From Gymnogyps californianus (lineage: Eukaryota; Chordata; Aves; Accipitriformes; Cathartidae), in NCBI RefSeq assembly GCF_018139145.2, contig NC_059479.1, positions 4,588,001-4,652,000 on the forward strand: a DNA stretch of 64,000 bases. The letters run 5' to 3'. Made by a program: the position numbers and the translations under genes. Below the pieces are notes generated by a model. The model made no database searches. It was not told the origin of the DNA and saw nothing but the letters and a program-made list of their open reading frames with translations. Shown piece after piece: positions 1-13,200 of this stretch. Every line of letters begins with the position of its first letter. The first letter of the stretch is position 1.

Positions 1-3000
1 AATCTAACATTTGTCAGTTTTACACCAGGTTACATCACTGACTTTCCCAGCATTAATTCAGAAGACCAAAAGCAGGATCTTATTGCTTAATCTACATCAC
101 TAGCTCTACTCCCACTTTCAAAATTTACAGATATTTCTTTGAACTAGACAGATGTGAAATCATCTTCTCTGTTTTAGAATATCTTCATTGTTCACTTTGT
201 TGTTCAACATTAGTTATGCTGAACATAATTAATGAGCTTTCAGTGTGTTCAGGAGAAGATCCCCTCTGTGATGTCTGTTCCAGTAAATTATCCAGTGCCA
301 GGAAATGCTGTCCGGCCTTAAGGTCAAATGGTACGGCCTGTTCATAAACATCTTTCCCCCTACCATTCCTCTATGCATTATCATATTCAAACTGCTTTTT
401 GGGAATGACCTCTGGCCTGTGCTAATCCCCCAAATTGTACACAGGACTTTTTTTGAGAGTGCCTGTTGATACAGGTCACCGTAGAGCATGCTGTTAGTTC
501 AATAGTAAGCTGGACCCGTCATGGCACAGGTTAGTTTATCAACATAGATATAAGCTTCAAACCAAAAATTTAGGTGCAAAAACTCAATGGGACTGGAGTC
601 ATAGATGTCAGAAATAGTCCCTAGTCCACATAAATGAAATTACACTGAATTCATTCTAGTCCAGCCCTAAGGATGATAAAATTACTTGTATTTTCCAGAA
701 AATTGAGGACTTCTTTTTTTATTTCTTCCTTCTCATCCCCACACTTGTCCCTGAACTGATGACTGTGCAGCTAATCTGTCTTCGGCCCCTTCTGAATAAC
801 CTTGTATAAAGTACCAGTCAAAAATAGACTCAGAGTCACTTCTTTCTCCACAGGGAACCTTCTGCATTAAGACCCACAGAGGGAATTGAACTGTTCCTTG
901 GTTTGCAAAGGTCCCATCTCTTTTCCTATCAATTTTGGGCTATGCAGATATTCTTCAAGGCCTATGTCACATCCTTTTTGGTGAGAGAGAGGCAAAGGAA
1001 GATGATGAGCAGGTCACACAGCTCTGTTTCTGAGATCTGTGTTTATACTTGTCAAATTTCATCCTGGGATTGAGCCTTCCAACTCTGCATTTTTGGTCTG
1101 TACTCTTTTTGTCACCACTTTGTCTTCTATCTGTAAGATTCAGACCTCCTCTTTGGTTTAAAAAAAAAAAAAAAAGAAAAAAAAGAAAAAAAAAAAGACA
1201 TAAGGTTCCCATTTTCGTCTCACCAGCACTGATTTAGCATGTCGTGAGGGTTATTTTTTCTCACCTTTGGAGGAAGGCTGAATGACCAGAGATGAAGAAA
1301 TAGTCATTAATTCTTAAAGGCCAATCACCCTCTGGCAATTCCATCATTTATTGCTCTTTCTTATTTCTCTCTGCCCTCCCTTTTGTGCTGCTTCCTCTCT
1401 TGCTTTTCCACCTCCCTTCCTGTTCATCGGTGTTTTTAAAAAAAAAAACACTCATACAAAAGCTCTGTGGCTTCTGTAAAATACAAAGCTATGTTTTATG
1501 CAGAATAAAATAATAGAAATTATATTATGTAACAGAGCCCTTTAAGCACGTACAGGAAATCGAATTTTGTAGCAGTGCTGTCAGTGGAAATGGTGCTGCT
1601 CTTTTGTCTTGTTTGAACTACAGCAAGGAAGTTAGCAGCCTAGAGCTTGACACCTGTTTAAACATAAGTCATCAGCCTTTCTTTTAGGAACTGCATCGCC
1701 TGATTGTGTGTCCCTAGTAAGACCACAAGTTAGTCACATTTCCCATGGCAAGTCCATTGCTGCTCGCTAATGTGCTATGTGAAGGGGTACACAGAGGGCT
1801 GCTAGCCCCTGACAGCGACTGGCCCTTTCTGAGATGGGACAAAAGTTGGTAATGCAGTAGCCAGTGCCAGCCATCTAGGCTCTGTACTGTGGCACTCCAA
1901 CAACCATTACTCTAGTGTAAGAATGCCATTGATTAGCTGAAGATTCCCATTTACGCTAAGCCAGAAGGACATACTTGTGAGTTTTCTGCTTTCCTTGGCC
2001 TGTCGCTGTTGGCATTAACCCAGAATTGCCATCCTCTGGATTTAGATAAATCAGGGAAGCCTCTTTCACTAACTTTCTTCCTCCTTCCCTCCACACTGAA
2101 GATTACGGGATTGAGAGCTTGTATTCCTCTAAAATTTTATCGCAAGAAGAGCTGAAGTGTCACAGGGCAACAGGCAGAACAGAACTTGGGGTTTCAGATG
2201 GGTGTTCACTTTATCAGTTTTATCAACATTTTGCAAGGCTTCGCAGGGCCATTCATACTGGGATTAAGTGTTTACAACACATTTAATCTTTTTTGAAAGA
2301 TCATTTTCAACTTTGTTTAGCCCCTTCAGAGTCAACACAAACTCGTGTGCACCTGGGCTTGCGGGGTTTTTCCATAGATGGATGTTCATCAACTCTTCCA
2401 AGGGCTTCGTGTCCCAGATTTGTGTTACGATCCAATCGTACCACCTACTGTAAGAACTGGTTATGCTCTTCAGCAAGATGGCAGAGGAATATTTTTTTGT
2501 GTTCTGAGCAAATATTGCCTACTGATCAGACAAAAATCCTGTTCTATTTGCCCTATGGACCACTATGACAACTCACATACCTGGGAGCAAGTCAAAGCCA
2601 TTTCTAGGTCAATTATATACTTTATGCTCCAAATCTCTTCCTGCTCTAATGAAGTACACACAACCAGGCAATTACAACACTTAGTTAAACAATCCACAAA
2701 AGGCAGTTTTTATTCTTAAGCAAGTCTTAATACTGGAAGCATATACTAAAGGAAATCAGGTATTTTCTTTAACAGAATTCCATTTAACAATTTCCTCTGG
2801 TCATTTAATATCAGATAGTTCAAGTGTGTTAACTAAATTGACACATATTTTTATTTTAAGATCTCCTAATGATTAATGCTGAGTCATGTACGCTCTATTG
2901 TCAGTTTAAAAACTTTTTATTGATATTAACGTTCTATCGATAAAGTTTTAATCAATCACTCCTAACTCATATTTAGCTCTGTAAACACTTCCAAAGAACT

Positions 3001-4670
3001 TTTTAGATGTTAAATAAGTTTCTGCAATATAAAAAGTATTTAGTAGCAAAATATTTAGTGGTTTTAACTCCCCATTACCCACTAACCATTACAAGTTTAA
3101 AAATTCAGACTTCCTAATGGCTACAATATTCCACTCATCCTACATTTTCATAAGACATTCATTCCGTATCAGCTATGTGATAGACAATGTACATGTAAAT
3201 CTACCATAACTAAAAAATACTTCATTTGTTCAACATGCCAAATGAACAAGAAAAATTATAAAACCATTATCTAATTGTTATTGTTTAATCTGTTAAAACT
3301 GCTGTATCAAGGTACTTCTTTTTTCTCCAACAATAAGATACATTGAAATATTGATACCTAGGTTACTTATCAGTGTATTGGCTTTCAAGAAAACAGTTGG
3401 CATTTCTTCTGTTATTAAAGAGTAAATTCTGAAACAGGAGGGACTATTAATTATGCATTCATTTTATATCAGAATATGCATTTAACACCATTTTTTTGTG
3501 GAAAAGCAAAAACTGGCAGACAAATAACTCATAAATGACACTAATGAGCACTGGGAGATGGAGTGGAAAGGCTTTAAATGTGTCCCATTATTTAGCAGGA
3601 TAATTAAGAGCACAGCTCTACCATGGCATTTTATTACAGAAATAGATAAGATCCCATCTTATTGCAAGCAGGTGTTGTAATGAAGCAAAGCGAGATCATT
3701 TTTATGAGGTTCTTCTGGTCCAAAAAAGATTGTAAATTTATTTTATGCTACCTTAATTTAAAAAGTAAGCACGTAGATCTTGGGAAACAAAGGGGACAGC
3801 AAAATATGATGTGTAAAACCAGTTGATTCAGGTTACCCCAGAGAAAAAAGAAAAGAACATTTGTTCTCTCGCACCTTATAAATACAGTTTGGTTTCTCAC
3901 AAATAATGTTTGGTTTAAGCAACTCTTATCAAATGGAACTCAACGTACACAAATGGCATCACAGTTTAATATAAACTGAACTTCATACAGATTATTTACA
4001 GTAAAAATAGGGTTTCTGCTATTTTGATTCATTATGAAGCTTTAATCCTCCATAAATATTGCCACTAAACTTTTGTAACATATCTGTAATAACTTTATGC
4101 TTTTTTCATTAGCATTTAATATCAAGTCCTGCAAAATACAGATAACCCCACATGGTAATCTACAAAAGATCCGGCATTAAATTGAGTGATGCAGTATTTG
4201 CAATGGTTTATTTGCAAGAAGATTGTGGGCTAATGTTTGCTGATTATAAACTTCAAGAGTACATACAGGACTCATAGGGAAGAAAACTGTAATATTTGAT
4301 TACCTAGGCCGCAAGCTGTGATTCTTTTATATATCGTTGTAGAAAAACATTATAGTGAAACTGAGAAGCTGGATTTTTGGATGGCAGGTCTTTTTATTTT
4401 AAGGTGAAGATAAAAAGACACTTAACGTTAAAATACATGAATATACATATGAAAAACTGTAACTTCTGTCTTTCAAATACAACATCTTGGAGAAAGTTAC
4501 CTATGAAAATGAAAGCAAGTCTGTAAAATTTGGACAACTATATCCTGTGGAAGTGTAACAGCTAGAGGCAGATGGTAAGATTTTAACTATATTACTAACT
4601 TTTTTTAAGATGGAAAAAAAAACCGGTAAGATGGCCACTTCAAAGGCAAGAATAAATCTCATCAAAAATA
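1..4670. other. Non-coding AT-rich DNA, no gene recognised
   Basis: No frame here resembles a known protein or has convincing exon signals. The short open frames around 2264-2719 overlap on both strands and look like chance. The only simple sequence is the A-rich tract near 1160-1198. The stretch 3540-3720 is of mixed complexity, with TAATTA-like words and no repeat, and could be a conserved non-coding element, but that is an impression only. Confidence 0.6.
1160..1198. repeat. A-rich low-complexity tract
   Basis: About 39 bases are nearly all A, with only two single G interruptions. No LINE or SINE body is recognisable upstream, so I do not read it as a retroposon tail. The Lys-rich or Phe-rich open frames across it are by-products of this composition. 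Confidence 0.9.
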
Positions 4671-4689
4671 GAAGCGCTATGCAGATGAA

Positions 4690-4931
4690 AAAACATGGAT
4701 GGAAGATAGCACATGGGACATACTCTCTAAGAAACAGATTACAAAGACCTTCACCGGAGCAATGACCTGGTGGTGGATGTATCGCACAACAAGCTGGGGT
4801 GTCCCATCCCCTTGGGGCCGTGCTGGCACAGTCTTAGCCTGAGGACAGCAGACTTTGGCTTCCACATTGTGGGACTGGGCTTTCTCTGGGATCACAATAT
4901 TGGTGAGATCATGTGTTTCAGTTTTGAAATC
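4690..4931. other. GC-richer patch of unknown origin
   Basis: About 240 bp are clearly richer in G and C than the flanks. The patch has an 87-codon open frame on minus (4677-4940) and a 75-codon frame on plus (4770-4997). A second plus frame contains a Trp-Trp-Trp-Met-Tyr cluster near 4769 but stops soon after. I recognise none of these products. The patch directly abuts the 220-bp duplicated segment at 4932, and the second copy of that segment has no matching GC-rich neighbour. It could be a decayed exon or pseudogene, a regulatory element, or an unknown repeat fragment. Confidence 0.35.
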
Positions 4932-5151
4932 ACCTTCCAAATACTCTGTATAAATGTATCACCTATGTATTCCAGTTATCTGCAGACACAACTTTGAAAT
5001 TTCTTTTCTTAAAAAGACAGTGAAAATTAAAAAGCCATTGCACAAGTATTTTGGGGGGAGACAGGAGTGCAACACCATGCTTTTGAAAGCAGACAAAGAA
5101 ATTTTGTTCTAAATTTGAACAAACATTTATATAATGATATTACAGGGCTTG
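4932..5151 (+). repeat. Duplicated ~220-bp segment, copy 1
   Basis: This segment matches 16399-16628 in the same orientation. The shared core includes an identical run of about 30 bases starting at 4990 (copy 2 at 16458). Shared words include AATGTATCACCT, GCAGACA, AGAGTGCAAC or GGAGTGCAAC, and ACAGGGCTT at the far end. Identity by eye is about 80% with several small indels, and the offset is about 11,468 bp. I do not recognise it as CR1 or LTR. It could be an ancient local duplication or two members of a low-copy dispersed repeat. Confidence 0.85.
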
Positions 5152-6683
5152 CCTATTTGTGCACTTAATTAAAGCTTGATTTCAGATATAAAACATAAAA
5201 AGCATTCACAGTCCAAGCAACTTAAATCTTCATAGCTTCTCAAATTATATCTACATGTGAAAATAAGAACAATTATATTCAATCATACTATGTTTTCACT
5301 GCAATCAGAGGACAAGTCTGCTATGAATACAACTTCTTGCGTATGTGTCCAGAAAATTCTCCAAATTTTTTTTAAAAATAAGGGGGACTTTTATGTGCCA
5401 TACAGATGCCAGACCTCATCTTTCCCAGGTAGCCATGATCATCCCTTAGAATACACTAAAGTTTTGAGGTCATTCTTAGTAGCTTCACAAAAATAAGCCT
5501 GTCTCAGCCAACAGACACTAAACAATCCTCATAAGCCTTATGCCAACAGTTTTGGCTAGAATTATACAGAAATACAAATGGTAAAATCTGATTCAAGTTC
5601 TGTGGAGGGAGAGCACTTTGTACCCTGATGGTGGCAACAGTTTTACAAATCCTTTTGAGAAAGCAGAACCTGTACTCGTTATCAGTTTATAGTTCTTGTA
5701 GTTTTCACTTCCACCACTGTATTCTCTAGGGTCAGTAACTATTGATGGATAGCAAGAAAGATTGCATAAGGTACCAATATCAGCTAATAACTATAAAAAT
5801 GGCTGGATATCATCAAACCCCAGAAAACTTTCTGAACCCAGGAAGCACAAATTCATAGGCGCATCATAGTTTCCTCTTTTTCTATTTTCCTTCATTCACT
5901 GGAGTTTGAGATTCGTTACACTTAAAATCTGAGGAAGTTAGGTGGTGAGATGAAAAAAGGAGTGAGATTCAGAACGAAAGAAGTGTGGAAATTGAAATTT
6001 AAAGCATAGCTAATGTCATTTGGCTGATTTCGCTGCAAACCTACTGGGAAAATAAAAAAAGAGTAAAGTTCTGCAGTATGTAAGAAACAGCCTCTTGAGA
6101 TGGTCTTGATTTTCTATCACCCTGCATGGTGAATGCTATATATTTGAAAGAGCTTGAAATTAATCATCTTTATATGGAGATTAAAGAAAAAGTGATGAAG
6201 CATGATAACCTACAACTTCTTTTACTTCTTCTTATAGTTAGGGGAATCTGTACCTCCGCTACAAAGGATGCAGAGATGGGGGGGGAAGCTCCAGTGGACC
6301 TACTAACATCAAACACTTGCCCTTTTATCTTGCATTTCAACCAAATATTATGATGTCATATTTGCTCACTTCTTTCTCTTTCGCTCACTGTGAATTTTTG
6401 TTTCTGATAGTCAGCTTAGTTTTTACTAACGCTTTACAGGAAAAATTGCCAGTGGCTTGAGTATTTCAGATTTTGAATGCACATTGCCCTGAATTGGGAT
6501 GGAAAACTTTCAATGATTTTGTTAAGTAAGAAAAAAAAGTTTCAGTAATTTTGAAACTGGTTTACATTTTATGCCTCTTTACAGGCTTAACTTCTTGAAG
6601 TAATTTTAGCATAACAGATGTTGGTCTAGGACATACTGTAATAGAAGAATTTTAAACTTATTTAATTTTTTCCACAAACCTTT
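5152..6683. other. Non-coding DNA, no gene recognised
   Basis: Unique AT-rich sequence. Weak similarity to the region after copy 2 (16629-16720) may continue to about 5200, but it is too diverged to call. Short open frames at 5257-5496 and 6126-6353 have no recognisable product and no supporting signals. Confidence 0.6.
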
Positions 6684-7206
6684 TGTACCGGGTGTAGGTA
6701 TCCAGGTGTTGGCAGAGGGGGAGTGCAGGGGCAGCCTGTGTCAGAAGCAGCCAGGGGCTGCTCCATGCCAGTCACAGCCAGTTCCAGCTGGTTCCAGCCA
6801 GTCCCACCACAAACCACAGCTGAGCCAATCAGTGGAGCCAGTGGTGCCACTGGGAAAGCGTGTCTGAGGAAGGGCAAAAGGCTGCCGGGAGTGAGGAGTG
6901 AGAGGAAAAGTGTGAGAAATGGCCCTGGGAACAGCAAGGCCAGGGAAGAAGGAGGGGGAGGAGGTGCTCCAGGCCCAGAGCTGAGATTCCCCTGCAGCCT
7001 GTGGAGAGACTGCAGAGGAGCAGATATTTCCCTGCAGCCCATAGAGTCTATTTTGCCTGTGATGGTAACTGGTAAGTAATCTCCCTGTCTTTATCTCAAC
7101 CCATGAGCTTTTGATTTTTCATTTTCTCCCACTGTCCTGTTGAGGAGGGAGACTGAGAGAGCAGCTGGGTGGGTGTCTGTCAGCTGCCCAAGGTCAACCC
7201 ACCACA
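6684..7206 (+). mobile_element. Old avian endogenous-retrovirus LTR, internally deleted
   Basis: GC-rich block starting TGTACCGG and ending in AACCCACCACA. From memory of bird genomes, three parts fit a common avian LTR family in this orientation: a U3-like GC-rich part with CAG/CCAG-rich subrepeats (6772-6808), a part with two CCCTGCAGCC units (6989-7040), and an R/U5-like tail beginning near 7045 with ATCTCAACCCATGAG (7094-7108) and GTTGAGGAGG. The family is longer between the CCCTGCAGCC units and the GAGTCTATTTTGCC segment. Here those parts meet at about 7044-7046, so several hundred bases, including the usual polyadenylation region, seem lost. No convincing target duplication flanks it (CCTTT versus CTGTT). 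The 118- and 126-codon frames inside it are incidental. Confidence 0.8.
7072..7080 (+). promoter_or_regulatory. Splice-donor-like site in old LTR
   Basis: The sequence CTG followed by GTAAGTAAT is close to the vertebrate 5' splice-site consensus, with GT at 7072-7073. It lies in the R/U5-like part of the LTR. No partner exon is identified, so use is unproven. Confidence 0.3.
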
Positions 7207-10200
7207 CTGTTCTTTTCCTCTTCCTGACTGCCCTGGCAAACTGTTTCAACTTGATAAATTCACCTTTTTTTTTTTAAACCATAACCTTATTTTTCAATCA
7301 ATAGTTCCCAATAAGCTCTTGTTTTCAGCTGTTTAGCGCTTGCAGATTCTGACACCATAAGGAGAAGCTTTTACCTGTTGAAGCTGAGAGAAAACCCAGG
7401 ACCAAAGGTCTTAATTCTGCTTTGTCACTCACCAGATAAAAAGAAATATCTCCCATTTAAATTTTATGAATTTTTTTTTTTTTTTAAAAACATATTGCTT
7501 CTGCTGCATAAACAGTTGCTGTGAGAATACATGTTTCTAACACCACTTAGTCTTTGGGTGAGCTTTGGAGAATCTTGCACACTTAACTGTTATTATAATA
7601 TAAATTTAGGATGCCATGCCATTTAAAAGCTTGAAACTATAATAACTGAGGAGAAATTCCTCTATTTATCTGCAGTTAATGTTTTGCTTCACACTTTATT
7701 GCACACTGTCTTCTCTCTGTATCCATTAAACCTGTTGTGAGCCACAGAGAAAATACCAATTTTTGTCTGTGGGGAATAAAAAAGTCTAAAATTTTACATT
7801 TATTAAATTACTTCATATCCTGTGTGGTCATTCATTCTTAAAGTAATAGTTAGCAATAATGACTTTATACTAATAAACATCTAATGATGGCCTGAATTAG
7901 AAAAGTATCCAAATTATCCAGCTTTGGTAGTACAGTAAATTTGCTGGAATGCATTAACTATTTAAAGCATCAAAACATGATACAGAACTGACTGGTGGTT
8001 TCTGCAATCCCTCCTTTTTTATGCACACTCCTTGCAGTAAAACGAGTGTACTGAATTTTCTAACCTTTCTATAGGAAGAATATTAAGGTTCTGAATTAGC
8101 CAGGTTTGTGTAAATTGCTGAGAATGATTTGCTATATAAATTGCACATAGTTTGTTTAATTGCCAAAGTTTTCAACCCTTATTTTCCTGCTGATAGTTTG
8201 TATTTTTCCAGTTCTTCTATGATAATGTCAAAATACACTAAAGCGGCAATTGAAGTCAGGACGGGTGTGATTCAAAATACTGAAATGTTAAAAAGGAATT
8301 GCAAATATAAACATGCACATTACACACAAGGAACACAAGGATGGAAACAGTCATGGTTCACTTATACTGCGGTATATATTACTTAACTATTTTTTTAAAT
8401 AAAAAAAATACATATCACAGAACCTTGAGGAAATCAAACAGCCAAAATTGACTCCCACTGACTGCTCACAGTTACTTAATATTAAGGCCCTATCCATTAG
8501 CAGGTTTCTCTCAGCTGTGGCTCATTTCAAACTTCTTCTCTACATCCTCCTTCCATATCAATGACATTATTCCAGCTGATTTATGCACTGAGGAGACACA
8601 CTTCATCAGGTTAGATTAATTCACTAACTCCTGGGTGCTATTATAGGCAGATTCTGGCTCTGTGCATATCAGCTAGCCAGCTAAGGTTAGCATCTGACAT
8701 GACAGAGATTAAATTTCTGTACTTCAGCACACATTTTATTCGATGGTCAGAAGCAGAGAAAGCATATAGACCAAGTCATAAAACCCCAGGTCCTAAACTC
8801 ACATAATCAAATCAGATTTTTTTTGTTTTAAGTTTAATGAGAATTAAAAGTTCTAGCATTTATGAATACGGAGGAAGGGAATAAAGGGAGTAAAAATAAT
8901 TTCTCATGTTACCTCTGAAATCTACAACTGCAGTGAAGTAATACAGCTCTCAGGAGCCTGTGGGTTCATAAGGATGTACTATTGCATTAACCAGATGTAG
9001 CAAACCAATAACTTGATACGATATTACGGTAGTGTAAACCTTTTGTTCCCAACTATCAATAGTGCTTTTCCAGATTGCACAGCTCTGTAAAAACACAATT
9101 ATCTTTTTTTAAAGGAAACCTGATTTCAATATTGAGTCCTCAATAAGGTAATGAAAAGTTACAACAAAGACTCGTAAAGACATTAGCATTACTGTGTAAT
9201 CACCATACCTCATGGAAGTTTTACTTTTAAATGACTTCTTTCTCTATAAGGTCTTTAAGATCTCTTTCAAGCTTCTTAATGAAAACAATACGATAGAAAC
9301 AGTCTACCACTAATACGAATACCTGATTCAGTAACTCTACAGATTGCTTTAGTAGAGGCATAACATATTTTGACCAATCTCTAAAGCCATTTCAGAAATC
9401 TCCCCCAACTATTGTAGTGGAAATGTCCTTTCAGCTGACAAGAGACAGGGTACTTTTTATGATCAATATTAGCATCTATTTATCCAGTGTTTATCCAATA
9501 TTAGAAGACAACACGTGATCAGTTTCTGCTTCTACATGGAATTATGTGATCTTGCTCATTTATATGCCTAAGTTAATTTTTTATCCTGATTTTGCATTAA
9601 TTTTCTCTGTAGTTGGCATAATTCTTGATGTACAAAAATGGCAAATAGTATGTTCTGTAATACTCTATTTCAGCTGCTCCTAGTTAGTTTGTAGGATATG
9701 TATGAGTGCTAGCAATGGGTTAAAAAAAATGTTAGTGATGGAACCAGCAGGAACATGCTTTAAATCATTGAATTTCATTCTTTGGCTTCCTTGCCACAAG
9801 GGTGACCGTCTGGAAATGTTTTAGGCAAATTCATATTTTATTACAACACTAACAGAACCTGCTGACATTTCTAACAGCTTTGAACTCTGTTCTTATATTT
9901 AGATTTCAGTACATTAACATCTTTGAGGTTAATGGATTTCCAAAATAAAATGCTAAAATTGAAATTTGGTCTAATTCAGTCTGGGGTTATTAATTCTCCA
10001 TTGAATTCCTCTATCTTTACTGATGTTCAAGAGCAGCGCTGCTCTATACAAATAAGGCCCACATCACACCAGTCCAAGGCTGCCATCCCAGGTGATTCAC
10101 ATTTCAAGCACATCACATTATCAAAGGCAGCTGGGAAGAAATAACGGGCAAAGAGCAACGTGAAAGTGGTGTTTTCACTTAAAGAGACCTGCCAAAACCT

Positions 10201-13200
10201 GGAGAAGCCACCTAACCTGCTGAAAAAAAACTAGTAGCGTTTCACTTCCTCTTGGCAAATGAAAGCTTTTTGGTTTTTTTTAAATAATGTCTTGGGGTCC
10301 TTACACAGCTGTAGACCTCTCCTTTTTCTCTCTAAATATCAGGGAATGAATCCAATCTATGTATTCTTCTCTTTCTATATGATGCTAGCTGTTGTCATGT
10401 TTTGCAGCTCTTAGAGACTCCTCCTTCACCTTTGTGGATTTTTTTTATGTACCAGACACTGTGGGTTTTGCATCTCAAAAGAATCAGTTACTGGAAGGCT
10501 CCCAATTCTTACGAACACATCTTTTATGAAGGTAACAGCAACGCATCTGTACCCATGCTGACTTTGTATTTGCAGAGTATGCACTCTTCATGAAACTAGC
10601 TACTAGTGCAAAGGCTGAAGATGAGTTACCTGCCTGTACGTACCCCCTCAAACTTGTTTTGGTTTTGTCTTTTTGTATGTGAGATCAATGTGCACATTCT
10701 CAATGCTAAATGGTGACAATAGACTAAGGTTTCTTCCCATTAAAGTCTTTCAAAGACAAAAGCAAATCCTGCATTTGTAGACTTCCAGTTTATCTATTAC
10801 ATATTCTGATATCAATTGTCCCAATATCATGTCCTATTTCAATGTTACTTCATCTGGGTAAGTTGCCTTGATCACTGTGCCTATGAAAAGTACTTCGGAT
10901 TTGCTCTGGAAATATATTCTGACACAGAAAAACCCCACATTTTCTTGCACTCTTTGGAGTTTTAGCATAATGGCTACGTTTACTACAAATTTAATAAACT
11001 GCCTGATTTTTTTTCTTCAATTTCCATAGGTCTTTGACATTATCTTTTATCTGAAGAATTCCCTCTGGAATACTCACAAGTCAACAGTTGAAAGTCTACA
11101 CCAAACCTCCCCACTTCTGTTTCATTCTGTGTTATTCTCATGTGCACATACTTTATAGTTCCTTTTCCCACTTTGTCCTAATGATTCTCATTTTCACTGT
11201 TTCACAGGAGGTTCCCTTCCCCCACTATCTTTAGGAAATCTATTAAGTATTATACAACTAGATTCTTTGTGATTGCCATGATTATGTGCAAAGCTCGTTT
11301 TCCAGTTTGTCCATGTTTCTTTAATATACAGTACTGTTTGAGTCTTTTCCAGCATATTCAGTATTTCTCCATATTGCCAGGAGTGGTAGGGGATTTGCTT
11401 GCAACTGCTGTTTTTCTCTGTATAGACCTTACAGCACTCCATGCCTTCTAACTCTTGATTAGCAAGGATGGTTTCACTGTCGTCCCTTTCAATTAACCAT
11501 TAAAAACTGCGTATGAGCAAGAAAATAGAAATCTTTGCAATATTTACTAGTCAGACCATGATCTTTTACTCTGTCCTCTATTATTTTTTTTTTCTTGCCC
11601 ATCACACAGCACCTTAGGAAAAGGGTATGTATTTCATTACAGATTTTAATATATTTTGTAGAAACTAGGGCTTGAAAGAAAGCTAACAGGCATAATAGGA
11701 TCACTCTAGATGATGAGGAACTAAGAACTACCATAACTTAGGTGAATTTAGCCACAACTAAAAGCAACTGAAGGATACTTAAGAAGAAAATATGGCTAAA
11801 ATTATTTTTAAACACTGCATTTTTTGTGATTTGAGTAAGACAGAGTGTTTGGAAGATGGACTTTTCTATGATCTCCTACTGGGAGTAGTCTAATGCAGAG
11901 CTGCCTAGTATTTTGTGAAGTATATAAATAGGGTGACAAGTTACAGCTAAATTTAAGAGAGAAAATGTCAGCTTTAGCTTAATGCTTTAAATCGCGTTAT
12001 TTACAAGATGCTTATATGATACATCTACAGCTGAGATCAATGGAAATTGAAAGTTCCCTCATTATAGAAGAGGAATTGCTCTTGGTATATCATTTTTCAT
12101 TAAAATCTCCCTAAACTGGAGCGTGTATCCTTCCCAACTGTTTTGCCAGAAAATTTGTGATACTCCAGTTGAGCTATGGTTATTATTTTTTGCACACAAG
12201 GACTTGTGTTGAGAATAAAAAAGAGAAGTTAACACTCTCCTGTGACTGTTTTTCCATAACTCTATTCAGTATTTAATAGTTACAATTATATGAAAAGATA
12301 GGTCAATTTGAGGGTATTCTTAAAATTGCAGATGATTCAACCTGAAGTTTTACATGAAGAGTGTCTACGTATCAGGGAAGTACAATGTACAAGAAAGTTG
12401 CATTATACATGCATTTTTAATGGACAAGCCCATGAAAACAGAAATGCTAATCACTTCTCCCATTTCTAACAGACTGGTAGATGTTGACAGCGGGTCAACC
12501 TATATTTTTATATGTGCTAAAGGAGAGGATTATAAGTGTGCCTGGAGCACTGCATACAAACATTTTTATAAATTAAAAAGTCTATAAGTATGAAGTGTTT
12601 ATCTGTTTTTACTGCTTGACAGCACAAGATTCTTTTTGGGATTTGCTAAATGAATTTTCTCACCTTCTCTGTTCCTAAAATAAACTGCTCTTTACACCTA
12701 CTACACACTTTTCACTTTTCTTAAACGGTTTCACACACTGCCTATGCTTGCTGTGTTTGTCTACTAGCCTGTAAGTCAAGCCCTTTTCTCACTGTATTCA
12801 CTCACTGAGATGACTGCTGCATCATCTGATAAAACCCTCCTCTTCATTACTGGTATTTCACCAAGTAGGATGCATCACCAACCTTTGTAATTTGTAATCC
12901 CCCATTTAATTGGCCTTGTTTCCAACATTTCTTGCCATTAGGACTCAGAACCTACCTAATTTCCCTGTTTATATTACCATAAATGCCTAACAGCTCTAAC
13001 CTGCTTGCCTTGTAGTCTGTCCACATTAATTGCAATCAGCAGTACAGTCTGTCTACACTTACTCATACCCATGGTATCTCATTAATAGCATGGACCACAA
13101 GAACTCAGCCATAGAGAGATCATTCATAGAAAACAGCAATAATGGCACTTTGTGCTTGATTAACATAGATCATCTCAAGATTTCAAAGGAATATTTACCC

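Noticed and set aside
1160..1198. Poly(A) tail of a retroposed gene or LINE
   Set aside because: No recognisable body upstream on either strand and no flanking direct repeat. L1-type retroposition is not expected in birds, where CR1 lacks poly(A).
2264..2719. Overlapping frames on both strands near 2.3-2.7 kb
   Set aside because: Slightly GC-elevated between 2330 and 2480, but no product recognised and frames compete without a clear winner or splice signals.
4769..4800. Trp-rich stretch resembling a small mitochondrial complex subunit pseudogene
   Set aside because: Only a short W-rich run is suggestive. The flanking residues do not follow any family I can name, so I do not assign it.
6662..7079. 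126-codon minus and 118-codon plus frames
   Set aside because: Pro/Gly/Ala-rich frames result from the GC-rich LTR composition and its CCAG subrepeats.
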